From positions 1 through 64,000 of IMG/VR virus record IMGVR_UViG_3300047322_000252: a stretch of DNA of 64,000 nucleotides, one strand, 5' to 3'. A program made the translations under genes and the position numbers. The notes under the pieces are model-generated. The model did no database searches and was not told the origin of the DNA. It saw only the letters and a list, made by a program, of their open reading frames with translations. This DNA is from a virus. This document shows positions 26,544-34,229 of this stretch, in pieces. Numbering within the stretch: position 1 is the first letter of the stretch; each line of letters opens with the position of its first letter.

Positions 26544-27419
26544 GTGGACACCGATGACGTGCTGGATTACCGGCGCCTGATCAGCCAAACCAACATCGGT
26601 ACGGTGCCTGAGCCGACCGTCTACGCCACCAATGAGTGGTTGGACACGGTGTATGCGATGGCCTTGGACATTCCGGCCGATGATGAAGGTCTGATCTTCC
26701 CGTCGCAGGCTGACTGTGGTTGGTCCTGGACCGAGACGGGCCTCTTGGTGCTCTTCGAGCGCCCTCTGGAGATGGTCCACATCATCACGTCGGAGACGGA
26801 CCCGCACACCCGCCAGAAGCACTCCATCGAACCGGAACTGGAGCACATGATGGTCGAGGCCGTGCTCTTCACGGCCGAGTTTCTGGCGCCGGTCCAGCGG
26901 ACGGGCGAGGACGGTTGGGTGGTGGGTGAGGACGGCGGCGGGCCGTTCGATCCTCGCATGATGGCCACCGGGGTGTTGTGGATCGCTCCTCTCGACAAGA
27001 ACTTCACGCACATCCCGCTGTCCAGCGCCTACGTGTGCTTCGAGTGGAAGGTGTTCGCCAACCCGGAGTTGGGCATGTCTCAGAGCACCCGCTTCCTGTA
27101 CTCGATGCTGTGGGCGCTGAGCCACCGCATGACCACGTCCACGCCGATGAGTTATGCCAACAATCACCAGCGCAAGCGGTTCGTGCGCTCTGGCCTCCCG
27201 CCTGTCCGCATGCTGGAACTGACGGCGCCTACCGCCTCACAGACGAACGGCACCCAGGTGGTCAACTGGAAGCGGTCGTGGAAGGTGCGCACCCACTGGC
27301 GCAACCAGGCCTGCGGCCCCAAGATGAGACAACACAAGCGCATACTCATCCACGAGTACTGGAAGCAGCCCGACCTGCCGCCTGATCTGCGGCCTACCGT
27401 CTGGAAGACTGAGGCATGA
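26544..27419 (+). CDS. actinophage/plasmid family protein with HWRxQ C-terminal motif (paralog 2)
   Basis: A 291-residue protein from GTG 26544, with AAGGAAG upstream. The C-terminus (WKRSWKVRTHWRNQACGPKMRQHKRILI, then KQPDLPPDLRPTVWKTE) aligns with that of the 22656-23708 protein. Both also share a central hydrophobic stretch ending in RPL or KPL. The 60-residue length difference is in the middle. Family function is unknown. Confidence 0.75.
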   Translation: MDTDDVLDYRRLISQTNIGTVPEPTVYATNEWLDTVYAMALDIPADDEGLIFPSQADCGWSWTETGLLVLFERPLEMVHIITSETDPHTRQKHSIEPELEHMMVEAVLFTAEFLAPVQRTGEDGWVVGEDGGGPFDPRMMATGVLWIAPLDKNFTHIPLSSAYVCFEWKVFANPELGMSQSTRFLYSMLWALSHRMTTSTPMSYANNHQRKRFVRSGLPPVRMLELTAPTASQTNGTQVVNWKRSWKVRTHWRNQACGPKMRQHKRILIHEYWKQPDLPPDLRPTVWKTEA

Positions 27420-27622
27420 CGTTCTTCGCTGGATTCGCTGTCGGGGGTGGCCTCGTCGGCCTCTGGTCCTGGGCGGTGTGGCGTCGCATCCAGGCCGAGC
27501 AGATCCCCAACTTCATACGGAGGGTCGATGAAGCACCTACTCACCGAGCAAACCCCGAAGGGCGTCACTGTCAAGTGCGGCGTCAAGACGTCTGCACCCG
27601 GGAAACCCCTCAGGAGAGATGA
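27416..27622 (+). CDS. small membrane protein
   Basis: A 68-codon frame from ATG 27416 (ATGA overlap). Residues 2-22 (TFFAGFAVGGGLVGLWSWAVW) are a transmembrane helix, followed by a charged segment to about residue 38. The last 30 residues overlap the next gene and look less like protein. The true product may be shorter or frameshifted. Confidence 0.5.
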   Translation: MTFFAGFAVGGGLVGLWSWAVWRRIQAEQIPNFIRRVDEAPTHRANPEGRHCQVRRQDVCTRETPQER

Positions 27623-27794
27623 CGTCACCATCTGGTGGAGCGAGGTGGACTGCCCCAAGTGCAGGCCTTACCGCTTCATGCCGGTGCCTGCTGACGACCC
27701 GATCGGTGGTATGAAGATGGTGTACGTGGGGACAGGAGAAGAGCCGCCTGTTGTGAAACCACGGCGACGCATCATTCGGACACCCCGAGCTTGA
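27528..27794 (+). CDS. hypothetical small zinc-binding protein
   Basis: An 88-residue protein from ATG 27528, with GGAGGG eight bases upstream. KGVTVKCGVKT and VDCPKCRPY form a possible zinc site in the pattern CG...CxxC also seen at 19989 and 20638. The C-terminus is basic. It overlaps the preceding frame by 95 bases. Confidence 0.65.
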   Translation: MKHLLTEQTPKGVTVKCGVKTSAPGKPLRRDDVTIWWSEVDCPKCRPYRFMPVPADDPIGGMKMVYVGTGEEPPVVKPRRRIIRTPRA

Positions 27795-27871
27795 TTAGGA
27801 TTCCGTTTCCTGTACTGTGATTGCAGTTGCGTAACCATAGCGCAACCTGACAGACACATGGAGAGAGACGA

Positions 27872-28597
27872 GTGCGCACACGCCTCATCGCTCCCCTGGC
27901 CATCGTTCTCCTCGTAGCAGCAGTTCTCGTTGCGGGGTTGGCCACTGGGGGCGACGGAGGAGTCAGGGTGCAAGCCGGTGATCTGCTTTCGGGCACGACC
28001 ACGACCCAGACCCCCGTCACCACGTCCGAAGCGACATCCACCGTGCCCATTATGGCCCCGATCCCCGTTGTGACAACTGTGGCCACGACGGTGCCCGTAA
28101 CCGAACCAACAACGGTGGCGCCGCCGCCCGAGCCAACAGCGGCACCACCAGCGGAGAACGTAGCTGCGGCTGAGGTCCCGGCTGCGGCTCCTGTCCCTGA
28201 GGCAGTCGTGCCGGACGCCACCCAGCCAGCGGTGCGCACCGGCACTGTCTGCACCACCGACCCGGACTACTGCAATCCACCGGCCACCGCAGCGGTACCG
28301 GGGTGGGCGCAGTGCCCGGAGTACTACCAGATGGCGCTCGACGTCGGCTGGCCCGAGAGTCAGATGCGTACGGTGATGTACGTGATGAACCGGGAGTCGA
28401 GATGCAACCCCGGCGCCACCGGGAGCAACGTCCACGGCAAGCACGCCCAGGGCCTCATGCAGTTGTTGGGCTGGTCGTGTCCACCGAACGGGTGCTACGA
28501 CCCCTGGAGCAACCTGTCCAAGGCGCTCGATCTGTGGCAGTCCTCGGGGTGGCGCCCCTGGTGCTTACGGGGCGACCGGGTCACCGGCTCCTGTTAG
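27872..28597 (+). CDS. membrane-anchored lytic transglycosylase (lysozyme-like)
   Basis: A 241-residue protein from GTG 27872, with GGAGAGAG upstream. It has an uncleaved signal-anchor or signal peptide (residues 4-25), a 100-residue Thr/Pro/Ala-rich extracytoplasmic linker and a C-terminal domain with MRTVMYVMNRESRCNP (probable catalytic Glu-175), GLMQLLGWSC and ALDLWQSSGWRPW. These features match SLT/lysozyme-like domains that cleave peptidoglycan glycan strands. It could serve lysis or wall remodelling from outside the membrane. A GTTGCG/CGCAAC hairpin lies upstream. Confidence 0.85.
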   Translation: MRTRLIAPLAIVLLVAAVLVAGLATGGDGGVRVQAGDLLSGTTTTQTPVTTSEATSTVPIMAPIPVVTTVATTVPVTEPTTVAPPPEPTAAPPAENVAAAEVPAAAPVPEAVVPDATQPAVRTGTVCTTDPDYCNPPATAAVPGWAQCPEYYQMALDVGWPESQMRTVMYVMNRESRCNPGATGSNVHGKHAQGLMQLLGWSCPPNGCYDPWSNLSKALDLWQSSGWRPWCLRGDRVTGSC

Positions 28598-28607
28598 CTT
28601 CCGAACC

Positions 28608-28916
28608 ATGGACGTCCCCGAAGACTTCATCGCCAAGGTGGTTGGTTGCGGCATCGGTATCTCGTTCTTCGAGGGCGAGCTAGAGCCGGTGATCACGATC
28701 TCGTGGCAGCCGATCGAGGGGAACCCCATCCAGATCGCCATCTCGCCCGAGCACCTGGAGGGCATGCTCCCCGAGTTCATCGGGGCCTGCATCCGGGCCA
28801 GGACCGTGGCCGAGATGACGACGACGTACCCTGAGAAGCGGGACGAGATCATCCAGAACCTCATGTTCCGCTGGACAGGCACGATCGTGGAGGACACGAA
28901 TGGCGAAGGGACGTAG
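28608..28916 (+). CDS. hypothetical protein, leaderless start
   Basis: A 102-residue protein from ATG 28608. The -10 candidate TTAGCT (28594-28599) includes the stop codon of the upstream gene and ends eight bases before the ATG. The sequence is beta-rich (GCGIGISFFEGELEPVITISWQPIEGNPIQIAI), then helical. It may be a small beta-barrel fold. Not recognised. Confidence 0.65.
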   Translation: MDVPEDFIAKVVGCGIGISFFEGELEPVITISWQPIEGNPIQIAISPEHLEGMLPEFIGACIRARTVAEMTTTYPEKRDEIIQNLMFRWTGTIVEDTNGEGT

Positions 28917-29334
28917 GGAGTCACCAGGCCAGCAGTCGCTCTTCCCGGCCCCGGCCAACACCAAGGGGCGGCGCCGTCATGGCGCCACCGCCAAGTCCTC
29001 GGACATGGGCGGGGCCGCAGGCGACCTGGACACCACCAGTGCCCGGCGCAGGGTCCACGAGGCCGTCACCACGTTCGAGGACCCGCTGGAGGACTGGGAG
29101 TACCACTCCTTCGGCTCCAGTCGTGTGAACGCCGCCCGCTACAGCGCCTCCCGGCGCCAGTTGCTGGTCGATTGGGCCAACGCCCCTGGTGGGACCCCCT
29201 ATCCGCCCTACATCTACGACGCCGTGCCCCCGGCCGTCTGGACCGGCTTCCGGACGGCTGGGTCGGCGGGCAGCTACGTCAACTCGACGCTCAACACCTT
29301 CCCCTACCGCCCGGCGCCCGGCGAGTACGTCTGA
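28900..29334 (+). CDS. KTSC-domain protein
   Basis: A 144-residue protein from ATG 28900, overlapping the previous gene by 17 bases. The first 45 residues are basic and disordered (QQSLFPAP, KGRRRHGATAKS). Residues about 70-140 match the KTSC domain: SSRVNAARYSASRRQLLVDWAN..., PYIYDAVPPAVWTGFRTAGSAGSYVNSTLNTFPY. The domain is thought to bind or modify nucleic acid or protein, but its activity is not established. Confidence 0.8.
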   Translation: MAKGRRESPGQQSLFPAPANTKGRRRHGATAKSSDMGGAAGDLDTTSARRRVHEAVTTFEDPLEDWEYHSFGSSRVNAARYSASRRQLLVDWANAPGGTPYPPYIYDAVPPAVWTGFRTAGSAGSYVNSTLNTFPYRPAPGEYV

Positions 29335-29636
29335 TGATGCGGATCAAGGGCGTCGGCCCTGTGTACGTGGGGTATGAGCGCTGGACCGAGGAGCGGCAGC
29401 GCATCTCCCGGCCCTGGTTCCGGGAACTGACACCTCCCTGGCGCATGAGCAAGCGGGGCTGGCGGCTCCGGATCGGCCACCGGGCCTTCCAGATCGGGTG
29501 GTGCGAGAAGCGGCCACTTGCGGAGGAGCCTTCGGCGTTGTCACAGTTGGGGGGATATGACCTGGATGTGACCCCCGACCAGATCGGAGCGTGGGGCCGT
29601 GACGCTTCGCCGCCAGAGGGACCGACAGCCGCCTGA
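29334..29636 (+). CDS. hypothetical basic protein
   Basis: A 100-residue protein from ATG 29334 (or 29337), overlapping the upstream TGA. Strongly basic and aromatic centre (WTEERQRISRPWFRELTPPWRMSKRGWRLRIGHRAF). Nucleic-acid contact is possible. A GTTGTC-type half box and a reverse dispersed repeat lie near its 3' end. No family is recognised. Confidence 0.55.
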   Translation: MMRIKGVGPVYVGYERWTEERQRISRPWFRELTPPWRMSKRGWRLRIGHRAFQIGWCEKRPLAEEPSALSQLGGYDLDVTPDQIGAWGRDASPPEGPTAA

Positions 29637-29826
29637 CCCTGTCAGTGTCAATGCTCGTCTTGTTCGGGTACCGACTGCGGATCTGCACGAGATAGCCGAG
29701 ACGCAGATCATGATGGCGGGGCAGTACCTGTCCCAGTGGGCCAACGGGGAACCCCTGGCGATCGAACAGGCGATCGATCAGGTGGAGCAGGCGCTGGAAG
29801 TGCTACGTGCTCTCCGAACCCGTTAA
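29599..29826 (+). CDS. hypothetical small helical protein
   Basis: A 75-residue frame from GTG 29599, overlapping the previous gene by 38 bases because no closer start exists. Clear coding signal begins with ADLHEIAETQIMMAGQYLSQWANGEPLAIEQAIDQVEQALEVLRAL, a helical pair. A reverse dispersed repeat (29640-29653) encodes PVSVNA near its start. Function unknown. Confidence 0.55.
   Translation: MTLRRQRDRQPPDPVSVNARLVRVPTADLHEIAETQIMMAGQYLSQWANGEPLAIEQAIDQVEQALEVLRALRTR
29640..29653 (-). repeat. dispersed 14-base repeat, copy 12 (opposed to transcription)
   Basis: Exact CATTGACACTGACA on the minus strand, within rightward genes. Confidence 0.75.
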
Positions 29827-30061
29827 GTGGTGGGACTTCGCCAGTTGCCGTGGCCTCGACCCCGAACTCTTCTACCCCGAGCCGTACACCGACCCGAAGG
29901 AGGCCAAGGAGGTGTGCAGAGCGTGTCCCGTCCAGGTCGTGTGTCTGGAGTGGGCGTTGTCGCATCGGGAGAAGCACGGCGTGTGGGGCGGTGAGTCAGA
30001 GGCTGGGCGAAGACGCATCCTGCGCCGCCGAGGCACTGACACTGACAACGGTTCCGAATGA
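29807..30061 (+). CDS. WhiB-like iron-sulfur transcription factor (second copy)
   Basis: An 84-residue protein from GTG 29807. Cysteines C14, C37, C40 and C46, the W-W-D-F-A-S-C start, and GVWGG (58-62) with a basic tail (RRRILRRRG) give the complete WhiB layout. It is closer to the canonical family than the copy at 13345. WhiB-like factors work with the actinobacterial primary sigma factor, so this phage may redirect host promoters. The C-terminal DTDNGSE is encoded by a variant dispersed repeat. Confidence 0.9.
   Translation: MLSEPVKWWDFASCRGLDPELFYPEPYTDPKEAKEVCRACPVQVVCLEWALSHREKHGVWGGESEAGRRRILRRRGTDTDNGSE
30034..30047 (+). repeat. dispersed 14-base repeat, copy 13 (variant)
   Basis: CACTGACACTGACA in the last codons of the second WhiB-like gene; one mismatch. 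Confidence 0.65.
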
Positions 30062-30073
30062 TAAGTTCCGGCC

Positions 30074-30379
30074 ATGAGGCCAAACGGGAAGACCCTGCAC
30101 GAGGTCGCTGATGCGATCAACGCTCTGTTCGATCGGTACGGGCTTGACCATCCCGTCGTCGCTGTGAAGGAGACGCTGCCGATCCGTCTCGATGTGCGAG
30201 AGAACGAGCCGGACCCGATGAAGTGGCGGGCTGCCGAGCGGGCCATGCCCGCCGACTGCATCGTGTTGGAGAACTGCGATGACGTCCCGGCCATGGAGTT
30301 ACTGCTGACCACGCTCACGTACATCTTCGACGTCTACTTCGAGGTGCAGCCGCCGTCCGAGCAGCGTCGCCTCTTCTGA
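30074..30379 (+). CDS. hypothetical protein, leaderless start
   Basis: A 101-residue protein from ATG 30074. TGATAAGT overlaps the preceding stop codon and ends seven bases before the ATG, so it is probably leaderless. The sequence is alpha/beta (TLHEVADAINALFDRYGLDHPVVAVKE; MELLLTTLTYIFDVYFE). No family is recognised. Confidence 0.65.
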   Translation: MRPNGKTLHEVADAINALFDRYGLDHPVVAVKETLPIRLDVRENEPDPMKWRAAERAMPADCIVLENCDDVPAMELLLTTLTYIFDVYFEVQPPSEQRRLF

Positions 30380-30425
30380 TCCCGTTCCTGTTATCATCAC
30401 ACCGCCCCTGAGCCATAACGAAAGG

Positions 30426-30869
30426 ATGACGGTGGCCCAGACGAAGGACCCCATCAAGAAGCTCCAACAGGACATGGGGGCGTTGCGAACTCGTGTCGAG
30501 ACGCTGGAGAGCGAGAGGCCGGGGCGCAAGCCCAAGCCGTTGCTGGCGATCAAGCAGCGAGACGTGTGCGCCATCGACCCCGACAGCGACTCCTCGGTGT
30601 GCCCCTGGTCCAGCATCTACCGCTACCAGTCCGGCTGCTGGGGCACGCTGTGCCGGGCCAAGCAGCATGAAGCGTATGAACGTCGCAAGACGGCACGCTC
30701 CAACGGCAAGGTCAAGGCGGTCGCTGTGAAGGTGCGACCAGTGCGACCAACGTCGTCAACGGCGAAGAAGATCGTGGCGGCGGCACCCGTCAAGAAGATC
30801 GTGAAGAAGACGCCCGCCAAGGCCACCAAGGCCCCGGCGAAGCGCACCGTGAAACGCATGGCCTCGTAG
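30426..30869 (+). CDS. actinophage protein with coiled coil, Cys motif and histone-like tail
   Basis: A 147-residue protein from ATG 30426, with AAAGG upstream. Residues 5-30 are a coiled coil (KKLQQDMGALRTRVETLE). The centre has SVCPWSSIYRYQSGCWGTLCRAKQHEAYERRK, a pattern frequent in small actinophage proteins. The C-terminal 60 residues are Lys/Ala/Pro/Thr-rich like histone H1 (KKTPAKATKAPAKR). DNA binding is likely. A TTATCAT -10 candidate lies 25 bases before the ATG. Confidence 0.7.
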   Translation: MTVAQTKDPIKKLQQDMGALRTRVETLESERPGRKPKPLLAIKQRDVCAIDPDSDSSVCPWSSIYRYQSGCWGTLCRAKQHEAYERRKTARSNGKVKAVAVKVRPVRPTSSTAKKIVAAAPVKKIVKKTPAKATKAPAKRTVKRMAS

Positions 30870-31177
30870 TGCTACCGATCGGTGGGTCTGGGCCACCATC
30901 GATCCCAGTGGGCACAGGGAAGCATCACCTGGAGCAAATCGAGCCGTTCCGCCTGGTCAACCTGGACGCCGCAGCGTTCGACTGGTTGTGGCGGATGACC
31001 GAGCAGAAGGCTCGCCAGCATCAGCAGGAGGCCAAGGAGCGGGGCGGCATCCACGAGCTACAGGCGCAGGTCAGTCTGCATGCGGTCCTCGCCTTCCGGG
31101 AGGCGGCGGGGACCCTGAACAACACGCCGCCACCAGGAACGAAGGTCATCCGAAGGCGGGTTGTAAAGAAGTCCTAG
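30869..31177 (+). CDS. hypothetical helical protein
   Basis: A 102-residue protein from GTG 30869 (TAGTG overlap). Residues 25-85 are helical and charged (AAFDWLWRMTEQKARQHQQEAKE, ELQAQVSLHAVLAFREAAGTL). The C-terminus is basic (VIRRRVVKKS). No family is recognised. It is the last gene before the tRNA pair. Confidence 0.6.
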   Translation: MLPIGGSGPPSIPVGTGKHHLEQIEPFRLVNLDAAAFDWLWRMTEQKARQHQQEAKERGGIHELQAQVSLHAVLAFREAAGTLNNTPPPGTKVIRRRVVKKS

Positions 31178-31235
31178 GTCCGGTAACATGTACACAGCAG
31201 CAGACGGGTCTGTCAGGGGTCCCCTGCTCAGGTTC

Positions 31236-31271
31236 GAGAGGGCGCCACTCCACTGCGGGGGGCGCCCTCTC
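31236..31271 (+). terminator. terminator hairpin before the tRNA genes
   Basis: GAGAGGGCGCC (31236-31246) pairs perfectly with GGCGCCCTCTC (31261-31271). The spacer is 14 bases. Confidence 0.65.
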
Positions 31272-31336
31272 CTCGTTGTAGGGTGCGGCCCGAGTCGGGG
31301 GGTCGTCCGGGTCACAGCGGTGGTCCCCCTTCTCGC

Positions 31337-31410
31337 CGGGGTGTAGATCAGTTGGTTAGATCGCAGGTCTGGGGGACCTGAGGGCGTGGGTTCGAGTCCC
31401 ACCACCCCGA
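31337..31410 (+). tRNA. tRNA-Pro (anticodon GGG)
   Basis: A full cloverleaf: acceptor CGGGGTG/CACCCCG, D-stem GATC/GATC, anticodon stem CAGGT/ACCTG with loop CTGGGGG, T-arm GTGGG-TTCGAGT-CCCAC. The anticodon GGG reads CCC and CCU Pro codons. CCA is not encoded. A phage tRNA here could raise supply for this GC-rich genome. Confidence 0.95.
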
Positions 31411-31431
31411 CTAAGGTTCCGAATCAGGTAC

Positions 31432-31505
31432 GGGGCCATAGCTCAGCCAGGTAGAGCGCCGCCATGGCATGGCGGATGTCAGGGGTTCAACTCCCCTTGG
31501 CTCCA
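31432..31505 (+). tRNA. tRNA-Ala (anticodon GGC)
   Basis: Acceptor GGGGCCA/TGGCTCC (one G-U), D-stem GCTC/GAGC, anticodon stem CCGCC/GGCGG with loop ATGGCAT, T-arm AGGGG-TTCAACT-CCCCT. The anticodon GGC reads GCC and GCU Ala codons. CCA is not encoded. It ends two bases before the next ATG and is 21 bases after the Pro tRNA. Confidence 0.95.
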
Positions 31506-31507
31506 CG

Positions 31508-31846
31508 ATGAACGAGATCGCAGTAGACGACGTGATCGCCATGGCCCTGCCTGTCGGTGTCCGCATGGACGACAAGCACATCAATCGCAACGCCACCGCC
31601 GTGGCGCAGAAGACGGTGTGGGACCAGTGGCCCGAGGGCCAGGGTCCGGCCATGATCCAGTTCGATCCCATCGAGTGGAAGCTCACCCGGGACCCGGCCG
31701 AGGTGGAGGCCTTCCAGCCTGCACACGATTGTGAACAGTGTCGGGAGGGCAACGAGAAGGCCAAGCGCTTCTTGGAGGAGTATCCGGATCGCTGGGTACT
31801 GCTGGGCAACATCCACTACGTGGAGATGTGGCCCGATCCGAACTAA
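31508..31846 (+). CDS. hypothetical protein downstream of the tRNA pair
   Basis: A 112-residue protein from ATG 31508, only two bases after the tRNA-Ala gene, so tRNA 3' processing would leave an mRNA with almost no leader. The sequence is mixed, with HDCEQCREGNEKAKRFLEEYPDRWVLLG. The CxxC may bind metal. No family is recognised. Confidence 0.65.
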   Translation: MNEIAVDDVIAMALPVGVRMDDKHINRNATAVAQKTVWDQWPEGQGPAMIQFDPIEWKLTRDPAEVEAFQPAHDCEQCREGNEKAKRFLEEYPDRWVLLGNIHYVEMWPDPN

Positions 31847-31895
31847 CAGGAGAGGGGCGCTGGACGGCACCGTCAAGGCACCACGCCCCCGAGCG

Positions 31896-32150
31896 TTACG
31901 CCTTCACGAAGCGCCACCAGCGCCCGTGGGCTGACTGGTTGGCCTCGCTGACGACGCTCGTCGCCCTCTCGATCTGCCTGCCGTACGAGTCGGTCTTGGT
32001 GCTGTCACCGCTCACGTAGATCAGGTTGATCGAAGGCATCGCATTGGCGGGGCCGTGTACTGCGGTCACCAGACCGAGGTACGGACGGCCGTACTCATCG
32101 AAGTACTCGATGGAGTCGCCAACGCTGATCTCCTGCTGTTGTGTGCTCAT
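31896..32150 (-). CDS. lone leftward gene, small SH3/KOW-like beta protein
   Basis: An 84-residue protein from ATG 32150, with a perfect GGAGGTG site. EISVGDSIEYFDEYGRPYLGLVTAVHGP looks like a small beta-barrel (KOW/SH3-like), followed by a basic end. It is the only leftward gene between 26.5 and 64 kb and lies divergent from the terminase. Such an isolated gene is often expressed under separate control. Function unknown. Confidence 0.75.
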   Translation of the reverse strand: MSTQQQEISVGDSIEYFDEYGRPYLGLVTAVHGPANAMPSINLIYVSGDSTKTDSYGRQIERATSVVSEANQSAHGRWWRFVKA

Positions 32151-32189
32151 GTTCACCTCCTTCCGTGGTCGCTCGCTACTGTAGGTGTT

Positions 32190-33791
32190 GTGACGACCCT
32201 CTACGAGGAACTGCCCCCGGAGCTACAGGCTCCAGCGGAGGACGACTTCCTCGATGAGGACGAGGACCAGCCGTTCGACCCGGACCCCTTGGAGGAAGAG
32301 GAGCTAGACGAGTCCACCAAGGAGTTCGTGGACAAGCTCGTCAAGCGCTGCATCCTCTTCGTGGAGGAGTTCAACCAGGTCGAGTTCTACCCGTACCAGC
32401 GGGAGTTGTCATATCGCATCATCCAGAGCCTGGTCCTCCACGACGCTGAGGAGATCACCGGCCTCGTGTCCCGCCAGGCGGGGAAGACCGAGACGCTGGC
32501 CAACACCTTCGCCGGGTGCATGGTGCTGTTCCCCAAGCTGGCCCTCTCCTTCGAGTTGCTGGCTCGCTTCAAGAAGGGCTTATGGGTCGGGTGCTTCGCT
32601 CCCACCGAGGACCAGTCCGAGACGCTGCACGGCCGCATCGTGGAGCGCTTGACCAGCGACGCCGCCACCGAGTTCATGATGGACCCGGAGATCGATGACG
32701 AGGTCAAGGGCAAGGGCAAGCTCATCCGGTTGAAGAACGGCTCGATCGCCCGGCGCCAGACCTGTAACCCGAAGGCGAAGATCGAGGGCAAGACCTACCA
32801 CGTGATCGTCATAGACGAAGCCCAGGACGCCAGCGAGGACGTGGTGCGCAAGTCGGTCCATCCCATGATGGCCGCTACCGCTGGCTCCATGGTGAAGATC
32901 GGCACGCCCTCCTACATCAAGGGCGACTTCTACCGGGCCATCCAGTTGAACAAGCGGCGCATGGCGGGACGGGGTCGTCGGCAGAACCACTTTGAGTACA
33001 ACTACAAGATCGTCAGCAAGTACAACCCGGACTACGCCCGCTACATCGTCCAGGAGAAGCTGCGGCTGGGTGAGGACTCCGACGAGTTCCAGATGAGTTA
33101 TAACATCAAGTGGTTGTTAGAACAGGGCCAGTTCGTCACCGACGAGGTGATGGACGGCCTGATGGACCCCAGCATGCCGCTGGTGCGCTCCTGGTTCCGC
33201 AGCCCGGTGGTGGTGGGCATCGACCCGGCCCGCATCAAGGACTCCACGGTGGTGACGGTGTGCTGGGTGGATTGGGACTTCCCCGACGCCTTCGGCTTCC
33301 GTGAGCATCGCATCCTCAACTGGCTCGAACTGCACAACATGCCGTGGGAGGAGCAGTACTTCCAGATCGCTGACTTCCTGGACAACTACCGGCTGAGCTA
33401 CATCGCCGTGGACGCTCAGGCGATGGGCAGCGCCGTGGCCGAGCGCTTGCAGGTGCTGTTCGGTTCTCGGGCCGAGGTGATCCCGATGGGGTCTGACACC
33501 AAGGCCCAGGGCATCCGCTGGAAGAACCTCCAGACCCTGCTCGACAGGCGTCTGCTGGTGTATCCGGGCCACTCCAAGGCCCGCCGTACTCGTGTCTGGA
33601 AGAGGTTCCGGCGCCAGATGGCTGACGTCATCAAGGTGTTCCGAGCAGGGCAAATGCTGGTTGAGGCGCCCAACGAGGCCGAGGCCCACGACGACTACGT
33701 GGACTCGATCGCACTGGCCTGTGCGGCCTCCATGATTGAGGCCACACCAGAGGTCGAGGTGATCGAGTCACCCTTCTACAGCAGGAGGTAA
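32190..33791 (+). CDS. terL: terminase large subunit
   Basis: A 533-residue protein from GTG 32190. The ATPase domain carries Walker A SRQAGKTE (94-101) and Walker B HVIVIDEA (204-211). The nuclease domain has GIDPARIKDSTVV, YIAVDAQAMG and DDYVDSIALAC acidic residues in RNase H-like order. It packages DNA into the procapsid. The N-terminal 45 residues are very acidic, an unusual extension. No small terminase gene is recognisable nearby. It begins the virion gene cassette. Confidence 0.92.
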   Translation: MTTLYEELPPELQAPAEDDFLDEDEDQPFDPDPLEEEELDESTKEFVDKLVKRCILFVEEFNQVEFYPYQRELSYRIIQSLVLHDAEEITGLVSRQAGKTETLANTFAGCMVLFPKLALSFELLARFKKGLWVGCFAPTEDQSETLHGRIVERLTSDAATEFMMDPEIDDEVKGKGKLIRLKNGSIARRQTCNPKAKIEGKTYHVIVIDEAQDASEDVVRKSVHPMMAATAGSMVKIGTPSYIKGDFYRAIQLNKRRMAGRGRRQNHFEYNYKIVSKYNPDYARYIVQEKLRLGEDSDEFQMSYNIKWLLEQGQFVTDEVMDGLMDPSMPLVRSWFRSPVVVGIDPARIKDSTVVTVCWVDWDFPDAFGFREHRILNWLELHNMPWEEQYFQIADFLDNYRLSYIAVDAQAMGSAVAERLQVLFGSRAEVIPMGSDTKAQGIRWKNLQTLLDRRLLVYPGHSKARRTRVWKRFRRQMADVIKVFRAGQMLVEAPNEAEAHDDYVDSIALACAASMIEATPEVEVIESPFYSRR

Positions 33792-33851
33792 CCCATCTTG
33801 CTGCGACAACGTGCTTAACATGGCGCCGACCGCCACCCCTTGGAGGTAGCT

Positions 33852-34229
33852 ATGGGCCTTGCCCCCGTTCCCCCGCTGGGACCCGAGAAGTTCCGGGGCG
33901 CCCAGTACGAGACAGATGTCGCTCAGAACGACCGGCGCCGTGGGCCGCTCCGCTTCGAGGAGGGCATCGCCACCGACACCGACGTGCCCCAGGACTTCCG
34001 GCGTGGTGCGTACGCCGACTGCGCCAACGAGCGGCCCGTCACCTGTGTCAAGGGTGCGGGCGAGACGCAGCGTGAGCGGGTCCACATGGGGTCGTCCACG
34101 TGGATCGAGGCGCCTGCCCTTCTGAGCGAGTTCGCCCATGGTGCCCAGATGTTCGGGCACGGCTTCGAGAGGGAGATGGGCGCCAACGCCATCCAGCGCC
34201 GCCCGAACCGGGCTGTCGTCACGGACTGA
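33852..34229 (+). CDS. hypothetical protein in head gene region
   Basis: A 125-residue protein from ATG 33852, with GGAGGT six bases upstream. The sequence is polar with few hydrophobic stretches (RFEEGIATDTDVPQDFRRGAYADCAN...). It may be a minor virion or packaging component from its position between terminase and portal. No family is recognised. Confidence 0.65.
   Translation: MGLAPVPPLGPEKFRGAQYETDVAQNDRRRGPLRFEEGIATDTDVPQDFRRGAYADCANERPVTCVKGAGETQRERVHMGSSTWIEAPALLSEFAHGAQMFGHGFEREMGANAIQRRPNRAVVTD

Noticed and set aside
31201-31330. A third tRNA gene upstream of the Pro/Ala pair
   Set aside because: GGTTCGAG is present, but no acceptor, D- or anticodon stems can be formed around it; a terminator hairpin explains the sequence.
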